Shown here piece after piece: positions 17,213 through 26,065 of a stretch of DNA of 64,000 bases. The notes under the pieces were generated by a model. It made no database searches, was not told where the DNA came from, and saw only the letters and a list, made by a program, of their open reading frames with translations. The position numbers and the translations under genes are program-made. Position 1 is the first letter of the stretch. Every line of letters begins with the position of its first letter. Source of the stretch: Shinella zoogloeoides (GTDB lineage Bacteria > Pseudomonadota > Alphaproteobacteria > Rhizobiales > Rhizobiaceae); the NCBI RefSeq assembly GCF_030733845.1, contig NZ_CP132311.1, positions 1,181,501-1,245,500 on the forward strand, written 5' to 3'.

Positions 17213-17641
17213 ATGAATCACGATTCCTATCCGGACTACTACATCGCCGACATCCTTCGCTCGACGAAGCTGATCGCGCTTGTCGGCGCCTCTCCGAACC
17301 CGGAGCGCCCGAGCTACCGGGTCATGGCCTTCCTGCTGCGCAAGGGCTATCGGGTGATCCCGGTCAATCCCGGCCAGACCGGCAAGGAAATCCTCGGCCA
17401 ACCGGTCGTCGCCCGGCTTGCCGACATCGTCGAGCCGATCGACATGGTCGACGTCTTCCGCGCCGCCGATGCGCTGCCGTCCGTCGTCGAGGAGGTGCTG
17501 GCGCTTTCCCCGCTGCCGAAGGTCATATGGGGCCAGCTCTCCGTGCGCTACGACGAAGCCGCTGCCGTGGCGGAGGCGGCCGGCGTCAAGGTGGTGATGG
17601 ACCGTTGCCCGGCCATCGAATATCCGCGCCTCGTCGCCTGA
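17213..17641 (+). CDS. CoA-binding domain protein (YccU type), copy 2
   Basis: 142 aa, with the same domain layout as the preceding gene: MNHDSYPDYYIADILRSTKL, ALVGASPNPERPS, RVIPVNPGQTGKEILGQPV, VEPIDMVDVFRAADALPSVV and VVMDRCPAIEYPRL. The two proteins share nearly every motif but differ through much of the rest, so the duplication is not recent. The basic segment AFLLRKGYR replaces GFLLGKGYH. Role unknown. The next gene is metY, after a 116-base gap containing palindromes. A link of this domain family to methionine or CoA metabolism would be speculation. Confidence 0.85.
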   Translation: MNHDSYPDYYIADILRSTKLIALVGASPNPERPSYRVMAFLLRKGYRVIPVNPGQTGKEILGQPVVARLADIVEPIDMVDVFRAADALPSVVEEVLALSPLPKVIWGQLSVRYDEAAAVAEAAGVKVVMDRCPAIEYPRLVA

Positions 17642-17694
17642 GATTTTCGCACGCGCAAAGCGCTTTGTCGCACCCGCGCCTTTGTGGAAAATCT
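17641..17694. promoter_or_regulatory. Nested inverted repeats upstream of metY
   Basis: AGATTTTC (17641-17648) and GAAAATCT (17687-17694) are 8-bp inverted arms around the 12-bp palindrome CAAAGCGCTTTG (17656-17667). Just downstream, TTGACC (17699-17704) lies 17 bases before AATAGT, a possible sigma-70-like promoter for metY. The palindromes could be a regulator site or a weak terminator of the CoA-binding gene. Confidence 0.35.
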
Positions 17695-17757
17695 TTCTTT
17701 GACCGGCCCCTATCTGTCTGAAATAGTCCCGGGAAATTCAGCCAGGGAGGCCATTTC

Positions 17758-19041
17758 ATGACGAAGAACAAGCCCGGATTTGCCACGCTCGCCGTCCACG
17801 CCGGCGCGCAGCCGGACCCGACGACCGGCGCGCGCGCGACGCCGATCTACCAGACCACCAGCTTCGTCTTCAACGATACGGACCACGCCGCCTCGCTGTT
17901 CGGCCTGCAGGCTTTCGGCAATATCTACACCCGCATCATGAACCCCACGCAGGCCGTGCTCGAAGAGCGCGTCGCCGCGCTCGAAGGCGGCACGGCGGCA
18001 CTCGCCGTCGCGTCCGGCCATTCCGCCCAGCTTCTCGTCTTCCACACGATCATGCGCCCCGGCGACAATTTCATCGCCGCGCGTCGCCTCTATGGCGGCT
18101 CGATCAACCAGTTCGGCCATGCCTTCAAGAGCTTCGACTGGCAGGTGCGCTGGGCCGATACGGGTGATCTCTCCTCATTCGAGAGCCAGATCGACGACAG
18201 GACCAGGGCGATCTTCATCGAGAGCCTGGCGAACCCCGGCGGCACCTTCGTCGACATTGCCGGCATTGCCGAGATCGCCCATCGCCATGGCCTGCCGCTC
18301 ATCGTCGACAACACGATGGCGACGCCCTATCTCGTGCGCCCGCTGGAGCACGGCGCCGACATCGTCGTGCATTCGCTGACCAAGTTCATGGGCGGCCACG
18401 GCAATTCCATGGGCGGCGTCATCGTCGACGGCGGCACCTTCGACTGGACGGCCTCCGGCAAGTATCCGGCGCTTTCCGAGCCGCGGCCGGAATATGGCGG
18501 CGTGGTGCTGCACGCGACCTTCGGCAATTTCGCCTTCGCCATCGCCTGCCGCGTTCTCGGCCTGCGCGATTTCGGCCCGGCCATCTCGCCGTTCAACGCC
18601 TTCCAGATCCTGACCGGTATCGAGACCCTGCCGCTGCGCATGCAGCGTCATTGCGACAATGCGCTCGTCGTCGCCAAGTGGCTGAAGGGACACGACAAGA
18701 TTTCCTGGGTCACCTATGCCGGCCTGGAGGACGATCCGAACCACGCCACCCAGCAGCGCTATTCGCCGAAGGGCGCGGGCGCCGTCTTCACCTTCGGCCT
18801 CAAGGGCGGCTATGAAGCCGGCAAGCGCTTCGTCGAAGGGCTGGAAATGCTCTCGCACCTTGCGAATATCGGCGACACGCGCTCGCTCGTCATCCACCCG
18901 GCCTCGACCACCCACCGCCAGCTCAACGAGGAGCAGCAGGTGGCGGCCGGTGCCGGTCCCGATGTCGTGCGCCTGTCGATCGGCATCGAGGACGTCGCCG
19001 ACATCATCGCAGATATCGAGCAGGCACTGGCCAAGGCTTGA
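17758..19041 (+). CDS. metY: O-acetylhomoserine (or O-succinylhomoserine) sulfhydrylase, Cys/Met metabolism PLP enzyme
   Basis: 427 aa, fold type I PLP enzyme. It should form homocysteine from an O-acylhomoserine and sulfide. Seen in order: [46 protein letters not shown] (substrate and cofactor loop), [30 protein letters not shown] and the PLP lysine in [17 protein letters not shown]. Length and the long [18 protein letters not shown] stretch favour O-acetylhomoserine aminocarboxypropyltransferase over cystathionine enzymes. GGGAGG lies 7 bases before the ATG. A GC-rich hairpin with a T-rich tail follows the stop, and a cupin gene comes 52 bases downstream. Confidence 0.9.
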   Translation: MTKNKPGFATLAVHAGAQPDPTTGARATPIYQTTSFVFNDTDHAASLFGLQAFGNIYTRIMNPTQAVLEERVAALEGGTAALAVASGHSAQLLVFHTIMRPGDNFIAARRLYGGSINQFGHAFKSFDWQVRWADTGDLSSFESQIDDRTRAIFIESLANPGGTFVDIAGIAEIAHRHGLPLIVDNTMATPYLVRPLEHGADIVVHSLTKFMGGHGNSMGGVIVDGGTFDWTASGKYPALSEPRPEYGGVVLHATFGNFAFAIACRVLGLRDFGPAISPFNAFQILTGIETLPLRMQRHCDNALVVAKWLKGHDKISWVTYAGLEDDPNHATQQRYSPKGAGAVFTFGLKGGYEAGKRFVEGLEMLSHLANIGDTRSLVIHPASTTHRQLNEEQQVAAGAGPDVVRLSIGIEDVADIIADIEQALAKA

Positions 19042-19048
19042 CATCCTT

Positions 19049-19075
19049 CGGGCGGCCCGGCCGCCCGTTTCTCTT
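19049..19075 (+). terminator. Probable intrinsic terminator after metY
   Basis: CGGGCGG (19049-19055) and CCGCCCG (19061-19067) form a 7-bp stem with loop CCCGG, followed by TTTCTCTT. It begins 7 bases after the metY stop. Confidence 0.55.
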
Positions 19076-19093
19076 CATTGAACGGACAAGAGC

Positions 19094-19438
19094 ATGAGCA
19101 AGGCGCAAACCTTCGACATCTCCGGAATCGAACCGGAAGAGGGCCGGCCGGCGGCCGACCGGCTGATATCAGGCGATCCGGTCTTCACGAGTTGGAACAT
19201 CGAGGAGGCCGAGGGCGGCATCTATTCCGGCATCTGGCAATCGACGCCCGGCAAGTGGCGCATCCAGTATGACGAGTGGGAATATTTCCACATTCTCGAA
19301 GGCCACTCGATCTTGACCTCCGACGACGGCGAGACTTTCGACCTCAAGGCAGGTGATCGGCTGATCCTCAGGCCCGGCTTCAAGGGAAGCTGGGAAGTCG
19401 TTGAAACGACTCGCAAGGACTACGTCATCCGGCTGTGA
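19094..19438 (+). CDS. Cupin (DUF861/cupin_3) family protein
   Basis: 114 aa, one small beta-barrel. The cupin_3 signature is visible: YSGIWQSTPGKWRIQYDEWEYFHILEGHSILTSDDGE split across the two motifs, then FDLKAGDRLILRPGFKGSWEVVE. Family members include ureidoglycolate-related and many uncharacterised proteins that may bind a small acid or metal. The ligand here is unknown. Follows metY on the same strand behind a terminator, and is tail-to-tail with the P450 gene with no gap between stop codons. Confidence 0.82.
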   Translation: MSKAQTFDISGIEPEEGRPAADRLISGDPVFTSWNIEEAEGGIYSGIWQSTPGKWRIQYDEWEYFHILEGHSILTSDDGETFDLKAGDRLILRPGFKGSWEVVETTRKDYVIRL

Positions 19439-20689
19439 TCACCAGGTCAGTTCCAGGGCCTCCAGCCCGTAGAAGTGGTAGACGTCCTTGACCGCCGGGG
19501 CCTTGGCGATCTTCAATCCAGGCAGCCGCTGGAAGAGGATGGGCAGGGCGATGTTGAGTTCAAGCCTTGCCAGCGGCGCGCCGATGCAGAAATGGATGCC
19601 TGCGCCGAAGGAGAGGTTAGCGCCCTCGTCGCGATCCGGCCTGAAGGCCAGCGGGTCGGAGAACTTCCGCGGGTCGAGATTGGCGGCGGCGAGGATCATC
19701 GCCACCTTGTCGCCGCGACGGAACGAGATGCCATCGAGTTCGACATCCTCGAGCGCATAGCGCTGGAAGATGTGAACGGGCGCGGAGATGCGCAGGCACT
19801 CCTCCACCGTGCGCTCCGTCGTCTTCGCATCGGCAAAGAGCGTGGCCGGATCGGCCCGGGTTTCCAGGATGGTGCGCACGGCATTGCCGATCTGGTGCAC
19901 GGTGGCTTCATGGCCGGCATTGAGCAGCACGATGGTCGTGGAGATCAGCTCGTCCTCGGTGAGAAGCTGGCCTTTGTGTTCCGTGTGCACCATGTGCGAG
20001 AGCAGGTCGTCGCGCGCCTCGGCCCGCCGTTCGGCGATCACGCCGCGCACATAATCCGCGAATTCCCTGGCTGCCCTGTCGGCGGCCAGTTCGTCCTCGC
20101 GCGTGCGGCCGAACATGTACATGCGCACATAGGCATGCGACCATTTCAGCAGTTGCGGCCCCATTTCGTCGGGAATGCCGATCATGCGGGCGATCATCGT
20201 CACCGGCAGGATGTCGGCGAAGGCGGACAGCAGCTCGACGTGCCCATCCTTCTCGAACCGGTCGATGGCTTGGTGGCAGAGCGCAATGATCTCCGGCGTC
20301 AGCCGCTCGATCGTGCGCGAGACGAAGGCGCGGTTGACGAGGGTGCGCAGCCGCGTGTGCTCCGGCGGTTCCAGCTCCAGCAGCGACCAGGCTTCCGCCG
20401 CATCGAAATGCCGGACATGGTCTTGCGGCGCCGGCAGGCCGAGTTCCTCGCGCGTCGCCACATGCAGGATCTGCCGCCCGAAGCGGCGGTCGCGCAGAAG
20501 GCCGTTCACATGGTCGTAGCCGGTGAAATACCACTGCTTCTGCTCCTCCCACCAGAAGGTGGGACAGTGCGCATGCAGCGCCGCATAGACCGGATTGGGA
20601 TCGCGGTAGAAATCGGGATTGCGGCCATCGAGCGATACGCGGCGGCTTGTGGGATCGATAGCGAGGAAGGGGAATGGCGTCGTTGTCAT
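19439..20689 (-). CDS. Cytochrome P450
   Basis: 416 aa soluble bacterial P450 (class I type, needing ferredoxin partners not seen nearby). Visible are LLELEPPEHTRLRTLVNRAF (C-helix region), the I-helix LLNAGHEATVHQIGN (A-G-x-E-[AT]-T instead of the commoner A-G-x-D-T), the ExxR motif in TVEECLRISAPVHIFQR, and the heme loop LSFGAGIHFCIGAPLARLE with the proximal cysteine. The pattern fits the CYP fatty-acid/terpene-like group of alphaproteobacterial P450s, but the substrate is unknown. ATG at 20689 lies about 100 bases from the divergent toxin-antitoxin promoter. Confidence 0.92.
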   Translation of the reverse strand: MTTTPFPFLAIDPTSRRVSLDGRNPDFYRDPNPVYAALHAHCPTFWWEEQKQWYFTGYDHVNGLLRDRRFGRQILHVATREELGLPAPQDHVRHFDAAEAWSLLELEPPEHTRLRTLVNRAFVSRTIERLTPEIIALCHQAIDRFEKDGHVELLSAFADILPVTMIARMIGIPDEMGPQLLKWSHAYVRMYMFGRTREDELAADRAAREFADYVRGVIAERRAEARDDLLSHMVHTEHKGQLLTEDELISTTIVLLNAGHEATVHQIGNAVRTILETRADPATLFADAKTTERTVEECLRISAPVHIFQRYALEDVELDGISFRRGDKVAMILAAANLDPRKFSDPLAFRPDRDEGANLSFGAGIHFCIGAPLARLELNIALPILFQRLPGLKIAKAPAVKDVYHFYGLEALELTW

Positions 20690-20748
20690 GGCCCATCGGT
20701 ACCGAATTACAGCGTCGAGGAAAACCAGAATTTGCTCATGGGGCGATA

Positions 20749-20775
20749 ATGAACTAAGTTCATCGGACTAAGTCC
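20749..20775. promoter_or_regulatory. Two adjacent palindromes upstream of the Phd/PIN operon
   Basis: ATGAACTAAGTTCAT (20749-20763) is a perfect 6-3-6 palindrome. GGACTAAGTCC (20765-20775) is a second, 4-3-4. Both share the core ACTAAGT, with centres 14 bases apart. AGGAGG (20778-20783) and the antitoxin ATG (20788) follow at once. This is the layout expected for an autoregulatory antitoxin operator. Confidence 0.65.
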
Positions 20776-20787
20776 ATAGGAGGCGAA

Positions 20788-21036
20788 ATGCGCATCGTCA
20801 ACATTCACGAAGCGAAGACGCATCTCTCGCGCCTTGTCGAACAAGCTGCGGGCGGAGAGCCGTTCGTGATCGCCAAGGCGGGAAAGCCGCTGGTCCGGGT
20901 CGTACCGTTGGAGGAGCCCGTCGTGAAGCCGGCTCCCAGCCGCTTCGGCTTTCTTCGCGGCCACCTGAAGGTGCCCGATGATTTCGATACGATGGGCCAG
21001 GATGAGATCGAGAAGATGTTTTACGGTGAGAAATGA
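20788..21036 (+). CDS. Phd/YefM-type antitoxin
   Basis: 82 aa. The N-terminal DNA-binding fold reads MRIVNIHEAKTHLSRLVEQAAGGEPFVIAKAGKPLVRVVP, split here only by ordinary residues, typical of Phd/YefM antitoxins. The C-terminal half (RFGFLRGHLKVPDDFDTMGQ, EIEKMF) is the toxin-wrapping part seen in partners of PIN toxins. AGGAGG lies 4 bases before the ATG. Its stop overlaps the toxin start by 4 bases (ATGA), so translation is coupled. Probable self-repression through the two palindromes upstream. Confidence 0.88.
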   Translation: MRIVNIHEAKTHLSRLVEQAAGGEPFVIAKAGKPLVRVVPLEEPVVKPAPSRFGFLRGHLKVPDDFDTMGQDEIEKMFYGEK

Positions 21037-21419
21037 GACTTCTGATCGACACGCATCTCCTGATCTGGGCCGCTGACGGGATCGAACGCCTCAGTGCCGA
21101 GGCAATCGAACTGATGGGCGATCCGGAAAACGTGTTGATCTTCAGCGTCGCAAGCATCTGGGAGGTTGCGATCAAACAAACCTTGAGCCGCTCCGATTTT
21201 TCTGCCGATGCCTCCCTGATGCGTCGAGGCCTCCTGGAAAGCGGTTACGAAGAGTTGCCGATCAATGCAGCGCACGCGATCGCGGTGGCGAACCTGCCCG
21301 GCATTCACAACGATCCATTCGATCGCATGCTCATCGCCCAGGCGGGTACGGAAGGCCTCCTGCTGCTCACCGCGGATCGGCGTCTAGCGGCCTATCCCGG
21401 ACCGGTGCGGCTCGTTTAG
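21033..21419 (+). CDS. PIN-domain ribonuclease toxin (VapC type)
   Basis: 128 aa, complete PIN domain. Acidic metal-binding residues are in place: Asp in LLIDTHLLIWA, Glu in VASIWEVAIKQ, Asp in HNDPFDRMLIAQA and Asp in LLTADRRLAAY. VapC-type toxins cleave tRNA or rRNA; the target here is unknown. It overlaps the antitoxin gene by 4 bases and is convergent with the gamma-glutamyltransferase gene. Unlike higB in this window, the toxin reading frame is intact. Confidence 0.9.
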   Translation: MRLLIDTHLLIWAADGIERLSAEAIELMGDPENVLIFSVASIWEVAIKQTLSRSDFSADASLMRRGLLESGYEELPINAAHAIAVANLPGIHNDPFDRMLIAQAGTEGLLLLTADRRLAAYPGPVRLV

Positions 21420-21421
21420 CC

Positions 21422-23176
21422 CTATTTGCCGGCAGCAACGCCCTCCCGACGCGGATCGGCGGCGCCTCTGAGGCCTTCGGCGGAAAGCTCGATGGCATGC
21501 AGGCCGGAGTTCATCTCCGAGAGCTTCACCTCGTAGCCGAGCGCTTTCAGCGGCTCGGCCAGCTTCTCGGCATCCGTGCCGGCTTCGAGGTCATAGGGGC
21601 CGAAGCGGTTGATGAGGTGTGGCATGGCGACGATCTCGCCGACATCCATCTCCCAGTCGATATAGGCGACCAGCGCCTGCGCGACATAGCCGATGATCTG
21701 GCTGCCGCCGGGCGAGCCGATGGCGAGCAGCGGCTTGCCGTCCTTCAGCACGATCGTCGGCGACATGGAGGAACGCGGGCGCTTTCTCGGCTCCACGCGA
21801 TTGGCGACGGGCAGGCCCTCGTCGTGGGTCTTGAAGGAGAAGTCGGTGATTTCGTTGTTGAGCAGGAAACCGCCGGTCATCAGCCGCGAGCCGAAGCCGT
21901 TCTCGATGGTCGTCGTCATGGAGACGACATTGCCCTCCTTGTCGACGATGACGAAATGGCTGGTAGAGGGCAGTTCGATCGCGGCGTCCCGGCCGAAGTT
22001 GGAGGCGTGGTCCCATTCCGGCTTGCCCGATGTCGCGGCATCCTCGCCGAGCGCCTTGTCGCCGTCGAGCAGCCCGGCCCTTTCGCCGAGATAGGACTTG
22101 GCGAGGAGCCCCTTGATCGGCGCGGGCACGAAATCGGTATCGGCGAGGTAGCGTTCGCGGTCGGCGAAGGCGAGGCGCTGGGCATCGCCGATCAGCCGCC
22201 AGCTCTCCGGATTGTCCTTGCCGAGCGCTCTGAGGTCGAAATTCTCGAGCATGCCGAGCATCTGGCCGATGGCGACCGCGCCCGAGGAGGGCGGCCCCAT
22301 GCCGCAGACCTCGAGCGCGCGATATTCGACGCAGACCGGCTGGCGCACCTTCACCTGGTAGTTGGCAAGGTCGGCAAGCGAGAGCACGCCGGCATTCTTG
22401 CCGGCCATGCGCACCGTATCGACGATCGCCTCGGCGATCGCGCCGCCGTAGAAGGCCGGCGCGCCGCCCTTGGCGATGGCCGAAAGCGTTTCGGCATAGG
22501 CGGGGTTCTTCAGCACGGTGCCGGCTTTAAGGGGCGTGCCGTCGGCGCCGAAGAAATAGGCGGTCGTTGCGTCGAAGGCCTTCAAGCGGTCACCTTCCGC
22601 GGCGATCAGGCCGGCAAGGCGTGGTGAGACGGTAAAGCCGTCGCGGGCGAGCTTTTCCGCCGGCGCGAAGAGATCCTTCCATGGCGTCCGGCCCCAGCGG
22701 TTGTGCGCCTCCTGCATCAGCATGACGGTGCCGGGCGTGCCGACCGAACGGCCCCCGACGACCGCATCGAAGAACTGCATCGGCTCTCCCTTGTCGTCGA
22801 GGAAGAGTTTCGGCGTCGCCTCCATCGGCGCCGTCTCGCGGCCGTCGAGCGTGACGATGCGCTTGGCGCCCGCGTCGTAATAGACGAGGAAGGCGCCGCC
22901 GCCGAGGCCTGAGGATTGCGGCTCGACGAGGCCGAGCACGGTCTGCACGGCCACCATCGCGTCGATCGCGCTGCCGCCGGCGGCAAGGACCTGTTCGCCC
23001 GCTTCCGCGGCAAGCGGATGGGCCGCCGCAACCATATGCTCCTTCGCGGTCACCACCTTCGCCGAGGCGAGGCCGGTGGCGCGCTCGGGCGCGACCGTGT
23101 CGGACGCCTGCTGGGCAAGTGCGTCCGGGACTGATAGAAGAAGGAGCCCGAGGGCTGCGATCGTTCGTGTCGACAT
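21422..23176 (-). CDS. ggt: Periplasmic gamma-glutamyltransferase
   Basis: 584 aa precursor with a signal peptide (STRTIAALGLLLLSVPDALA). N-terminal nucleophile hydrolase that self-cleaves into large and small subunits. The catalytic threonine is the first residue of TSHFVIVDKEGNVVSMTTT, preceded by IELPS. Substrate-binding parts are visible: DGRETAPMEAT, MGPPSSGAVAIGQML, NNEITDFSF and RSSMSPTIVLKDGKPLLAIGSPGG. It transfers or hydrolyses the gamma-glutamyl group of glutathione and related peptides in the periplasm. Two in-frame ATGs occur; GGAGG lies 5 bases before the second (23176), which is chosen. Divergent from clpP. Confidence 0.93.
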   Translation of the reverse strand: MSTRTIAALGLLLLSVPDALAQQASDTVAPERATGLASAKVVTAKEHMVAAAHPLAAEAGEQVLAAGGSAIDAMVAVQTVLGLVEPQSSGLGGGAFLVYYDAGAKRIVTLDGRETAPMEATPKLFLDDKGEPMQFFDAVVGGRSVGTPGTVMLMQEAHNRWGRTPWKDLFAPAEKLARDGFTVSPRLAGLIAAEGDRLKAFDATTAYFFGADGTPLKAGTVLKNPAYAETLSAIAKGGAPAFYGGAIAEAIVDTVRMAGKNAGVLSLADLANYQVKVRQPVCVEYRALEVCGMGPPSSGAVAIGQMLGMLENFDLRALGKDNPESWRLIGDAQRLAFADRERYLADTDFVPAPIKGLLAKSYLGERAGLLDGDKALGEDAATSGKPEWDHASNFGRDAAIELPSTSHFVIVDKEGNVVSMTTTIENGFGSRLMTGGFLLNNEITDFSFKTHDEGLPVANRVEPRKRPRSSMSPTIVLKDGKPLLAIGSPGGSQIIGYVAQALVAYIDWEMDVGEIVAMPHLINRFGPYDLEAGTDAEKLAEPLKALGYEVKLSEMNSGLHAIELSAEGLRGAADPRREGVAAGK

Positions 23177-23348
23177 GGCTGCCTCCATACGGCTTGAGGG
23201 GCGGCGGGCGCCCGGAAGAGCGGGGCGAGGCGGATGGCCGGATTCATCCTTCCTTCACCCTGTCGGCCGTTCGGTTGTGGAAATCCCGTTTCCGCCTCGC
23301 GCCGATTAACCGCATTCTGGCATAGAGCGCCGCAAAACGCTTGGCCGT

Positions 23349-23378
23349 CTTGAAGTCCGCTACCCTGACACTCTATGT
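23349..23378 (+). promoter_or_regulatory. Candidate heat-shock (RpoH-type) promoter of clpP
   Basis: CTTGAA at 23349-23354 is followed 16-17 bases later by CTCTATGT (23371-23378). This resembles alphaproteobacterial RpoH promoters (CTTGAA, about 17 bases, then a C/T-TAT-type -10). It lies 72 bases before the clpP ATG. The assignment rests on pattern only. Confidence 0.4.
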
Positions 23379-23449
23379 AGGGAGGACGAAACTTGCTGAT
23401 TCCCAATGCTTGGCGATGGGTCTCAGGGCACTTGAGATGAAGGATTGAC

Positions 23450-24082
23450 ATGAGAAATCCCGTAGATACCGCCATGGCTCTGGTGCCGATGGTCGTCGAG
23501 CAGACCAACCGCGGCGAGCGTTCCTACGACATTTATTCGCGTCTCCTCAAGGAACGCATCATCTTCCTGACGGGTCCGGTGGAAGATCACATCGCCACGC
23601 TCGTCTGCGCGCAGCTTCTCTTCCTCGAGGCGGAAAACCCGAAGAAGGAGATCGCGCTCTACATCAATTCGCCGGGCGGCGTCGTGACGTCGGGCATGGC
23701 GATCTACGACACGATGCAGTTCATCAAGCCGGCCGTGTCGACGCTCTGCATTGGCCAGGCCGCATCGATGGGCTCGCTGCTGCTCGCCGCCGGCCACAAA
23801 GACATGCGCTTTGCGACGCCGAACGCGCGCATCATGGTGCACCAGCCCTCCGGCGGCTTCTCCGGCCAGGCGTCCGATATCGAGCGCCATGCCAAGGACA
23901 TCCTCAAGATGAAGCGCAAGCTGAACGAGGTCTATGTCAAGCACTGCGGCCGCACCTACGAGGAAGTGGAACAGACGCTGGACCGCGACCATTTCATGAG
24001 TGCGGACGAGGCGAAGGACTGGGGTCTTGTCGACCGCGTCATCACGAGCCGCGAGGCGATCGAGGGCACCGACGCCGCGTGA
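23450..24082 (+). CDS. clpP: ATP-dependent Clp protease proteolytic subunit
   Basis: 210 aa serine protease subunit that forms the tetradecameric barrel. Catalytic triad regions are visible: Ser in [16 protein letters not shown], His in [15 protein letters not shown], and Asp in [36 protein letters not shown] is the handle/oxyanion segment. AAGGA lies about 5 bases before ATG 23450. It is followed, after 288 bases, by clpX in the same orientation, the usual pairing. A heat-shock-like promoter lies upstream. The first 14 residues ([14 protein letters not shown]) are a likely short propeptide. Confidence 0.97.
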   Translation: MRNPVDTAMALVPMVVEQTNRGERSYDIYSRLLKERIIFLTGPVEDHIATLVCAQLLFLEAENPKKEIALYINSPGGVVTSGMAIYDTMQFIKPAVSTLCIGQAASMGSLLLAAGHKDMRFATPNARIMVHQPSGGFSGQASDIERHAKDILKMKRKLNEVYVKHCGRTYEEVEQTLDRDHFMSADEAKDWGLVDRVITSREAIEGTDAA

Positions 24083-24370
24083 ATTCAAGGCTTTGTGTGC
24101 GGCTGAGGCATATTGTGACACATTTGTAATGGTCACGGGGCTTTATCCGCACCATAAAGCCGTTAATATTGGCCGTTAATGCTATGTTGATTTGTAACGG
24201 CCTAGCATTCGGTATTTCGGTGGGGGATTCGTTGCCACCGGTTTGGGCTTGAGCCTGTCCGGTCAGTACCCCTGGAGCCTTCGAAGGGCTGCGCGAGCGG
24301 CTCCCCGAAGGCGGTTTGAGTGGTCCGGCCATCTTCCGGGAGATGAACGGCGTGCTGGAAGGAAAGTGAT

Positions 24371-25648
24371 ATGAGCAAGGTCAGCGGCAGCAACGGCGGC
24401 GACTCCAAGAATACCCTTTACTGCTCCTTCTGCGGCAAGAGCCAGCACGAGGTCCGCAAGCTGATTGCTGGACCGACGGTATTCATCTGCGATGAATGCG
24501 TCGAACTGTGCATGGACATCATCCGCGAGGAGAACAAGACCTCGATGGTGAAATCCCGCGACGGCGTTCCCACGCCCCAGGATATCATCAAGGTCCTCGA
24601 CGAATATGTCATCGGCCAGCAGCAGGCCAAGCGTATCCTGTCGGTGGCGGTGCACAACCACTACAAGCGCCTGGCGCATGCCGCCAAAGGCTCGGACGTG
24701 GAACTGGCGAAGTCGAACATCATGCTGGTCGGCCCGACCGGCTGCGGCAAGACCTATCTCGCCCAGACGCTCGCCCGCATCATCGACGTGCCCTTCACCA
24801 TGGCCGACGCCACGACGCTGACCGAAGCCGGTTACGTCGGCGAGGACGTGGAGAACATCATCCTTAAGCTGCTGCAGGCGGCCGACTACAATGTCGAGCG
24901 CGCGCAGCGCGGCATCGTCTATATCGACGAAGTCGACAAGATCTCGCGCAAGTCCGACAACCCGTCCATCACCCGCGACGTGTCGGGCGAGGGCGTGCAG
25001 CAGGCGCTTCTGAAGATCATGGAAGGCACGGTCGCCTCGGTTCCCCCGCAAGGTGGCCGCAAGCATCCGCAGCAGGAATTCCTGCAGGTCGACACGACGA
25101 ACATCCTGTTCATCTGCGGCGGCGCCTTCGCCGGCCTCGACAAGATCATCTCCGCCCGCGGCGAGAAGACCTCGATCGGCTTCGGCGCCCAGGTTCGCTC
25201 GCCGGAAGATCGCCGCGTCGGCGAAGTCCTGCGCGAACTGGAGCCGGAAGACCTGGTCAAGTTCGGCCTCATCCCGGAATTCATCGGTCGTCTGCCGGTC
25301 CTGGCGACGCTCGAGGATCTCGACGAGGATGCGCTGATCCAGATCCTGTCCGAGCCGAAGAACGCGCTGATCAAGCAGTACCAGCGCCTGTTCGAGATGG
25401 AAGATGTCGAACTGACCTTCCACGAGGACGCACTGCGCGAAATCGCCAAGAAGGCGATCATCCGCAAGACCGGCGCACGCGGCCTTCGCTCGATCATGGA
25501 GAAAATCCTGCTCGATACGATGTTCGAGCTTCCCACGCTGGAAGGCGTACGCGAAGTGGTCATCTCCGACGAAGTGGTGAAGGGCGCGTCGCGTCCGCTC
25601 TACATCTACTCGGAACGCACCGACGAGAAGGCCAACGTTTCGGCTTGA
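24371..25648 (+). CDS. clpX: ATP-dependent Clp protease ATP-binding subunit ClpX
   Basis: 425 aa AAA+ unfoldase that feeds substrates to ClpP. The N-terminal zinc-binding domain has four cysteines ([11 protein letters not shown] and [10 protein letters not shown]). Walker A is [17 protein letters not shown], Walker B is [11 protein letters not shown], and the pore loop GYVGEDVE follows sensor-type elements. The ClpP-docking loop with IGF is in [17 protein letters not shown]-like C-terminal parts are seen in [27 protein letters not shown] lies upstream of ATG 24371. The 288-base gap after clpP suggests its own promoter as well as readthrough. A strong terminator follows the gene. Confidence 0.98.
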   Translation: MSKVSGSNGGDSKNTLYCSFCGKSQHEVRKLIAGPTVFICDECVELCMDIIREENKTSMVKSRDGVPTPQDIIKVLDEYVIGQQQAKRILSVAVHNHYKRLAHAAKGSDVELAKSNIMLVGPTGCGKTYLAQTLARIIDVPFTMADATTLTEAGYVGEDVENIILKLLQAADYNVERAQRGIVYIDEVDKISRKSDNPSITRDVSGEGVQQALLKIMEGTVASVPPQGGRKHPQQEFLQVDTTNILFICGGAFAGLDKIISARGEKTSIGFGAQVRSPEDRRVGEVLRELEPEDLVKFGLIPEFIGRLPVLATLEDLDEDALIQILSEPKNALIKQYQRLFEMEDVELTFHEDALREIAKKAIIRKTGARGLRSIMEKILLDTMFELPTLEGVREVVISDEVVKGASRPLYIYSERTDEKANVSA

Positions 25649-25672
25649 TCTCTTGCAAACCGGTTCAGGAAG

Positions 25673-25695
25673 GACCCGCCGCTGGCGGGTCTTTT
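25673..25695 (+). terminator. Rho-independent terminator of clpX
   Basis: GACCCGCC (25673-25680) and GGCGGGTC (25684-25691), with loop GCT, are followed by TTTTCGTTT. It lies 24 bases after the clpX stop. Confidence 0.85.
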
Positions 25696-26065
25696 CGTTT
25701 CAGGTCAACTCGTGACATTTCGGGACTGGCCGCCTCGGGCCGGACGGAGCATGATGCGGGACGATCCGCCTCTATATGAGCCGTTGCGAAACGGCACGCG
25801 GCGGGCGAATATGGCAGACTTCGATTCTGTTTCGCGTAAGCTCCGGCGGCATTGCCGGGGGAAGGCCGCAAGTTCCGCGACAGCGCGGAAGACTAGACTT
25901 CCTTCCGTTGGTTCGTCTGGTCCGGCACGGGGTGGGGCACTCCGTCGTCGGGCTTGAAAAAGCGTTAACTGAACGCCACTTGTGGATGGAAAAGATCGCC
26001 GGCCCGGTGTCCCCAAGCACCGATTGGACCGGTTCCCGGAAACGGGACGTTTGAAAGGAAATGAC
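25696..26065. other. Intergenic region between clpX terminator and lon
   Basis: 370 bases with no gene I can support. It contains the candidate lon promoter (25953-25981) and small hairpins: GCCGTT/AACGGC with a GCGA loop near 25780, and TCCCG/CGGGA with a GAAA tetraloop at 26034-26047, just before the lon ribosome binding site. Short open frames here look like chance frames of GC-rich DNA. Confidence 0.5.
25953..25981 (+). promoter_or_regulatory. Candidate heat-shock promoter of lon
   Basis: CTTGAA at 25953-25958, then 17 bases, then CCACTT (25976-25981). The -35 half is identical to the one before clpP. It would give a leader of about 75 bases. Pattern-based only; the -10 half is weak. Confidence 0.35.

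Noticed and set aside
25776..26054. 92-codon frame in the clpX-lon gap.
   Set aside because: Arg/Gly-rich, no Shine-Dalgarno sequence, overlaps the lon promoter and leader; looks like chance.
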